A DNA stretch of 36,027 nucleotides from an uncultured Bacteroidales bacterium. Its GTDB lineage: Bacteria; Bacteroidota; Bacteroidia; Bacteroidales; UBA932. Numbering within the stretch: position 1 is the stretch's first letter; every line of letters begins with the position of its first letter. The stretch covers positions 1-36,027 of the forward strand of contig CAMVMG010000020.1 in the NCBI GenBank assembly GCA_947168525.1, written 5' to 3'. The notes below the pieces were generated by a model. It was not told the DNA's origin, searched no databases, and saw only the letters and a program-made list of their open reading frames with translations. The position numbers and the translations under genes are program-made. Shown here piece by piece: positions 32,530-36,027 of this stretch.

Positions 32530-33719
32530 AGCTTGCGGGAGGGAATCAGAGCCATGACCAGCCCTGCGCCGGCAACGCCCACGACAGTCCAGAGGATGTC
32601 AGTGGCCTTGAGGACGACAGGGTAGGCCTGGACCAAATAATTGCCAGGCATGGAGATGAGGCCCCATCGGCCCTGCGCCCATACCAGGAGGATGCCCATC
32701 ACCAGGCCGATGATCATGCCCAGCAGCGACACCAGAAAGCCTTCCGTGAGAAAGATGTTCCGCAGGAGGCTTTCCGGAGCGCCCAGGCTGCGGAGGGTGC
32801 CGATATCTCCCTGTTTCTCGATGACCAGCATCTTGAGGGCGCTGTAGATATTGAAAGCGATGATGATGACCACGAAAACCAGAATCAGGTAAATGGCAAA
32901 TTTCTCGTAGCGCATCATCTTGTAGATGGATTCTTCCTGCTGGTAGCGGTCCAGCACCTTGTAACCGCGGCCCAGCCGCTGCTGCAGCACCTGGGCCACG
33001 CGGGCTTCGGCGCCGGGCTTTACCCACAGCTCCACGGAAGACACTTCTTCCGGATATTCCAGCAGCTCCCGCATGGTCTCGATGGGAACCACTGCCAGGC
33101 GGGCGTCAATATCGGCATTGACGGAGAAGATGCCGGAGGGCTGCAGGCGTACGGTTCTGAGGGAGGCGGCCGGATTGGCCAGTGAGACCTCTGCGGTACG
33201 GGACGGGTAGCTAATCTCCAGCGGCGCCACAAAGTGGGGGCTCAGGCCAAGGGAATAGGCCAGGGTAGCGCCTACGACGGCTTTTGGAACCGTTCCGGTG
33301 TGAAGGGTCCAGGCTCCGTCCACGATGCGTTCCCGCAGCGGCGATTCTTCCTCCGACACCGGGTCCATCCCTTTGACCCGTGCCAGGCTCTGCCGGCCGT
33401 CATAGGAGAGGAACACCTGGTCTTCCAGGACGCTGGACAGGGACAGGATGTCTTCCTGGGTATAGGCCCAGGCGAAGACGGAGGAATCCGGCACGAAGAC
33501 TTTTCCCTGCGCGGGGCGCACCACAAGGGGGGCGTTTACCTCCTGCAGGCTGCCGTCTACGATGCGGTTGAATCCGTTGAAAACGGACAGGATCACAATC
33601 AGGGCTGCCGTGCCCACCGCCATGCCCGCCACGCCGATGCCGGAGATCATGTTGATCACATTGTAGGATTTCCGGGCAAAAAGGTAGCGGACGGCGAATG
33701 TCAGCGGCAGTCTGGTCAT
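32526..33719 (-). CDS. LolC/LolE-like FtsX-domain ABC permease
   Basis: 397 residues. MTRLPLTFAVRYLFARKSYNVINMISGIGVAGMAVGTAALIVILSVFNGF is the classic start of lipoprotein-releasing permeases. A large periplasmic domain covers about 50-265, and then three helices form the FtsX domain (IYLILVFVVIIIAFNIYSALKMLVIEKQGDIGTLRSLGAPESLL). In this phylum one such protein usually works as a homodimer with LolD to pass lipoproteins toward the outer membrane. The ATPase gene is not next to it; the ABC ATPase downstream is of another type. It overlaps rbfA by one base. Confidence 0.9.
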   Translation of the reverse strand: MTRLPLTFAVRYLFARKSYNVINMISGIGVAGMAVGTAALIVILSVFNGFNRIVDGSLQEVNAPLVVRPAQGKVFVPDSSVFAWAYTQEDILSLSSVLEDQVFLSYDGRQSLARVKGMDPVSEEESPLRERIVDGAWTLHTGTVPKAVVGATLAYSLGLSPHFVAPLEISYPSRTAEVSLANPAASLRTVRLQPSGIFSVNADIDARLAVVPIETMRELLEYPEEVSSVELWVKPGAEARVAQVLQQRLGRGYKVLDRYQQEESIYKMMRYEKFAIYLILVFVVIIIAFNIYSALKMLVIEKQGDIGTLRSLGAPESLLRNIFLTEGFLVSLLGMIIGLVMGILLVWAQGRWGLISMPGNYLVQAYPVVLKATDILWTVVGVAGAGLVMALIPSRKL

Positions 33720-34066
33720 TATTTCTTCAGCAGCTGGTCGATGTGTTCCGCGTAATCCAGGGAAGTGTCCAGCAGGAAGCTGATTTCAGGGATGATACGG
33801 AGCTGTTTGCCCACGACGTGGCCCAGTTCTCCGCGGATGGCGCGCAGGTTCTCTTCCAGAAGGGCCATGACGCTCTCCTGCTTGTCGGAGGGGAAGATGC
33901 TCACGAACACCTTGGCCACCGACAGGTCCGGGCTCACCCGGACTTCGCTTACGGTGAGAAGGGCGCCTCCGAAAGCCGCCATGCCCTTGGCGCGGATAAT
34001 CTCCGCCAGGGCTTTCTGCAGCTCCCGGGCTACCTTCAGTTGTCTTGTGCTGGCAGGTTTTTCCAT
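33719..34066 (-). CDS. rbfA: Ribosome-binding factor A
   Basis: 115 residues. RbfA is a KH-like 30S maturation factor acting on the 16S rRNA 5' end. Visible are STRQLKVARELQKALAEII, LTVSEVRVSPDLSVAKVFVSIFP, EENLRAIRGELGHVVGKQLRIIPEISFLLDTSLDYAEHIDQLL, all typical. The stop overlaps the start of the LolC/E-like gene by one base, an association seen in many Bacteroidota. tyrS ends 28 bases upstream across a dispersed palindromic repeat. Confidence 0.95.
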   Translation of the reverse strand: MEKPASTRQLKVARELQKALAEIIRAKGMAAFGGALLTVSEVRVSPDLSVAKVFVSIFPSDKQESVMALLEENLRAIRGELGHVVGKQLRIIPEISFLLDTSLDYAEHIDQLLKK

Positions 34067-34074
34067 AATCGTCG

Positions 34075-34093
34075 TTCCCGGCTTGACCGGGAA
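34075..34093. repeat. Short palindromic dispersed repeat between tyrS and rbfA
   Basis: TTCCCGG-CTTGA-CCGGGAA has perfect seven-base arms. With its flanks (CGTCGTTCCCGGCTTGACCG...) it resembles the very common intergenic repeat whose translation reads VPGLTGN. It fills most of the 28-base gap. Identification is from memory; it could also act as an RNA hairpin. Confidence 0.6.
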
Positions 34094-34094
34094 T

Positions 34095-35381
34095 CTATTT
34101 TATATTGATGATGAAGTAGTTCTTCTTGCCCTTCTGGGCCAGGATATAGTGGCCGTTCACGATGTCGGCTGCGGTAACTTCGGCGGCGATGTCGGTCACT
34201 TTGTCTTTGTTGATGGCGATGCCGCCGCCCTGGATCATCTTACGGGCCTCTCCCTTGGAGGGAAGGACGGAGGTTTTCACTGCCAGGAAATCCATGATGT
34301 TGCAGGGGAGGTCTGCCTGGGCGATGTCGAACGAGGGAACGTCGGCAAATACGGCCAGGAAGGTGCGCTCGTCCAGCTTTTTCAGGGACTCGGAGTTGCC
34401 GCCGAACAGCATCCGGGAGGCCTCGATGGCCTTGTCCAGGGCTTCCTGTCCGTGGCACATGCGGGTTACTTCCTCGGCCAGGACTTTCTGCAGTTTGCGC
34501 GTTCCGGGGTCTTCGCGGTGCTCGGCGATCAGTTTTTCGATGGTCTCACGGTCCAGCAGGGTGAAGATTTTGATGTAGCGCTCTGCGTCATCGTCGGCCA
34601 CGTTGAGCCAGAACTGGTAGAACTCGTAGGGCGAGGTGCGCTCTGCGTCCAGCCAGATGTTGCCTTTTTCGGTTTTGCCGAACTTGGTGCCGTCGGCCTT
34701 GCGGATAAGCGGACAGGTGAGGGCAAAGGCTTCGCCCCCGTCCATGCGGCGGATGAGTTCCGTGCCGGTGGTGATGTTGCCCCACTGGTCGCTTCCGCCC
34801 AGCTGCAGCACGCAGCCCTTGTGCTTCCAGAGCCAGTAGAAGTCGTAGCCCTGCATGAGCTGATAGCTGAATTCGGTGAATGACATGCCTTCGGAGGAGT
34901 CCCGCTGCAGACGTTTTTTCACGGAATCCTTGGCCATCATGTAATTGACGGTGATGTGCTTACCAATATCACGGATAAAGTTGATAAAGCTGTAATCCTT
35001 CATCCAGTCGTAATTGTTTACGAGTTCGGCCTTGTTGGGGGCGTCGGAGTCAAAATCCAGGAAGCGGGCTAGCTGGGCCTTGATGCAGGCTACGTTGTGG
35101 TTCAGGGTGGCCTCATCCAGGAGGTTCCGCTCCGCGCTTTTCATGGAGGGATCTCCGATCATGCCGGTGGCACCTCCCACCAGGGCGTAGGGCTTGTGCC
35201 CGCAGCTTTGGAAATGCTTGAGTATCATTACGCTCACCAGGTGGCCAATGTGTAGGGAATCGGCCGTGGGGTCTATTCCTACATAAGCGGCCTGGGGGCC
35301 TTCCATCAGTTTTTCTTCCGTTCCGGGCATGATATCCTGGATCATGCCGCGCCATTTGAGTTCTTCTACAAAATTCTTCAT
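34095..35381 (-). CDS. tyrS: Tyrosine--tRNA ligase
   Basis: 428 residues, class I synthetase. The ATP-binding HIGH motif is at residues 44-47 (DSLHIGHLV), and [14 protein letters not shown] follows. The second signature is KFGKT ([15 protein letters not shown]), the form of the KMSKS loop found in bacterial Tyr[33 protein letters not shown] holds the tyrosine- and tRNA-binding residues. An S4-like RNA-binding domain lies at about 350-428. A -7 box lies 26 bases upstream. It is the first gene of the run tyrS-rbfA-lolC/E-fecCD-ABC. Confidence 0.97.
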   Translation of the reverse strand: MKNFVEELKWRGMIQDIMPGTEEKLMEGPQAAYVGIDPTADSLHIGHLVSVMILKHFQSCGHKPYALVGGATGMIGDPSMKSAERNLLDEATLNHNVACIKAQLARFLDFDSDAPNKAELVNNYDWMKDYSFINFIRDIGKHITVNYMMAKDSVKKRLQRDSSEGMSFTEFSYQLMQGYDFYWLWKHKGCVLQLGGSDQWGNITTGTELIRRMDGGEAFALTCPLIRKADGTKFGKTEKGNIWLDAERTSPYEFYQFWLNVADDDAERYIKIFTLLDRETIEKLIAEHREDPGTRKLQKVLAEEVTRMCHGQEALDKAIEASRMLFGGNSESLKKLDERTFLAVFADVPSFDIAQADLPCNIMDFLAVKTSVLPSKGEARKMIQGGGIAINKDKVTDIAAEVTAADIVNGHYILAQKGKKNYFIINIK

Positions 35382-35407
35382 CGGATTCTTTTTGTCCTTT
35401 AATCTTA

Positions 35408-35415
35408 CAAAGGTA
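35408..35415 (-). promoter_or_regulatory. -7 box of tyrS
   Basis: TACCTTTG on the minus strand (35415-35408), 26 bases before the ATG. No consensus -33 box is seen at the usual distance. Confidence 0.65.
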
Positions 35416-35499
35416 CAAAATTTCTCTGTATTTCATGGTGTTTATAAGATTGTGGAAAACTTTCTCCCCGGGGGTGGTTAAATCCACGAAGAAGGGGCT

Positions 35500-35507
35500 T
35501 AACTTTG
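35500..35507 (+). promoter_or_regulatory. -7 box of the ribonucleotide reductase gene
   Basis: TAACTTTG matches TAnnTTTG. No clear -33 box precedes it. Transcription from here gives a leader of about 85 bases containing two hairpins. Confidence 0.65.
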
Positions 35508-35518
35508 TAAACGAATAG

Positions 35519-35563
35519 CGGATTGCCCTTGAGGCAGTCCGTGCATTTTCAGCCCTTGTGGCT
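35519..35563 (+). promoter_or_regulatory. Structured 5' leader with two CTTG-loop hairpins
   Basis: Hairpin 1: CGGATTGCC (35519-35527), loop CTTGA, GGCAGTCCG (35533-35541), nine pairs with one G-U. Hairpin 2: AGCC (35551-35554), loop CTTGT, GGCT (35560-35563). A GT-rich stretch follows, then AATTAAAAATC before the start codon. Not a riboswitch class I recognise. Confidence 0.5.
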
Positions 35564-35597
35564 TGGTGTTGTTTGTAAGTAATTAAAAATCAACAAT

Positions 35598-36027
35598 ATG
35601 GAAGTTCGTAAAACCAATGGTTCCTACGAGGAGTTCGACAAAGAAAAACTGATGAACGGAATCCGCCTGGCCTACGTCCATACCGGCCAGCCCGTTCCGG
35701 AAGATGTGGTTGTGTCCGTGGTGGACAACCTTTTCATTTACGACAAGATGTCCAGCCAGGAAATCCGCCGCCAGGTGGTGGAGTCGCTCATGTCCATCAA
35801 CAAGAAGGCGGCTCTGGAGTATATCGAAACCTTCGACCGGGGGATGGATCTCCGCAAGAAGCGGGACTTCATCCGGGACTACATCAAGGCTTCCAACGCC
35901 GCCACCGGCTCCAAGTTCGACTCCAACGCCAACATCACCCACAAGAACATCGTCACCCTGGGTAACGAGCTTTACAAGGAGAACAACATCAAGCAGAACC
36001 GCTACATCATGCAGGACAAGATCAAGT
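35598..36027 (+). CDS. nrdD: Anaerobic (class III) ribonucleoside-triphosphate reductase, 3'-partial
   Basis: 143 complete codons are present; the gene runs off the window. Residues about 1-90 are an ATP-cone regulatory domain (VRKTNGSYEEFDKEKLMNGI...SSQEIRRQVVESLMSI). The catalytic domain then starts with RDYIKASNAATGSKFDSNANITHKNI and TLGNELYKENNIKQNRY, which recalls class III NrdD proteins. The enzyme makes deoxynucleotides without oxygen using a glycyl radical, in line with an anaerobic gut organism. The glycyl-radical site and the activase NrdG would lie beyond the window. A class II reductase with an ATP-cone is the less likely alternative. Confidence 0.78.
   Translation, partial: MEVRKTNGSYEEFDKEKLMNGIRLAYVHTGQPVPEDVVVSVVDNLFIYDKMSSQEIRRQVVESLMSINKKAALEYIETFDRGMDLRKKRDFIRDYIKASNAATGSKFDSNANITHKNIVTLGNELYKENNIKQNRYIMQDKIK

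Overview
The window looks like a chromosomal segment of an uncultured gut-type member of the Bacteroidales (Bacteroidota), GC-rich for that group. The reasons are: TAnnTTTG -7 promoter boxes in front of many genes and almost no Shine-Dalgarno sequences; a SusC-like plug protein and a CarboxypepD/plug/barrel outer-membrane protein; a BlaI/M56-peptidase pair; the long form of urocanate hydratase; fused FtcD; and the rSAM/lipoprotein pair typical of this phylum. Genus cannot be resolved from sequence alone. There is no rRNA, prophage, insertion sequence or CRISPR array.

Layout. 1-2.7 kb (+): an unrecognised protein whose frame is open to the window edge, an ADP-ribosylglycohydrolase, a 52-bp tandem repeat with a hairpin in each unit, and a flavin-reductase-like protein. 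2.7-10.5 kb (-): histidine catabolism, ftcD-hutU-hutH-hutI, followed by a stand-alone TonB-plug lipoprotein with its own promoter and a phosphotransferase-like protein. HutI carries an in-frame piece of a dispersed repeat. 10.5-13.5 kb (+): HNH nuclease overlapping grpE, then dnaJ, rplS, tRNA-Arg(ACG) and a strong terminator. 13.6-19.3 kb (+): a tight four-gene operon of BlaI-type repressor, M56 peptidase with C-terminal TonB domain, TPR protein and large outer-membrane barrel. 19.4-22.3 kb: a ProX-like deacylase, an orphan TPR histidine kinase and rpmE2. 22.3-25.4 kb: glmM with a NamZ-like muramidase, a divergent DMT-family membrane protein, and tRNA-Glu(CTC).

25.4-27.6 kb holds the most interesting unit: a lipoprotein coupled by an ATGA overlap to a small outer-membrane beta-barrel protein, and divergently a radical SAM/SPASM enzyme. 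This matches the rSAM/lipoprotein pairing known only bioinformatically, and suggests peptide modification of a surface lipoprotein. 27.6-30.7 kb (-): a lipoprotein fusing a GH67 alpha-glucuronidase to an SGNH esterase. 30.8-35.4 kb (-): tyrS-rbfA-LolC/E-like permease-FecCD permease-ABC ATPase, with no binding protein nearby. 35.5 kb to the end (+): a structured leader and the start of an anaerobic ribonucleotide reductase.

Coordinates, motifs, overlaps and hairpins were read directly. Family names come from recognised motifs, not from a search. Functional links between neighbours are inference.
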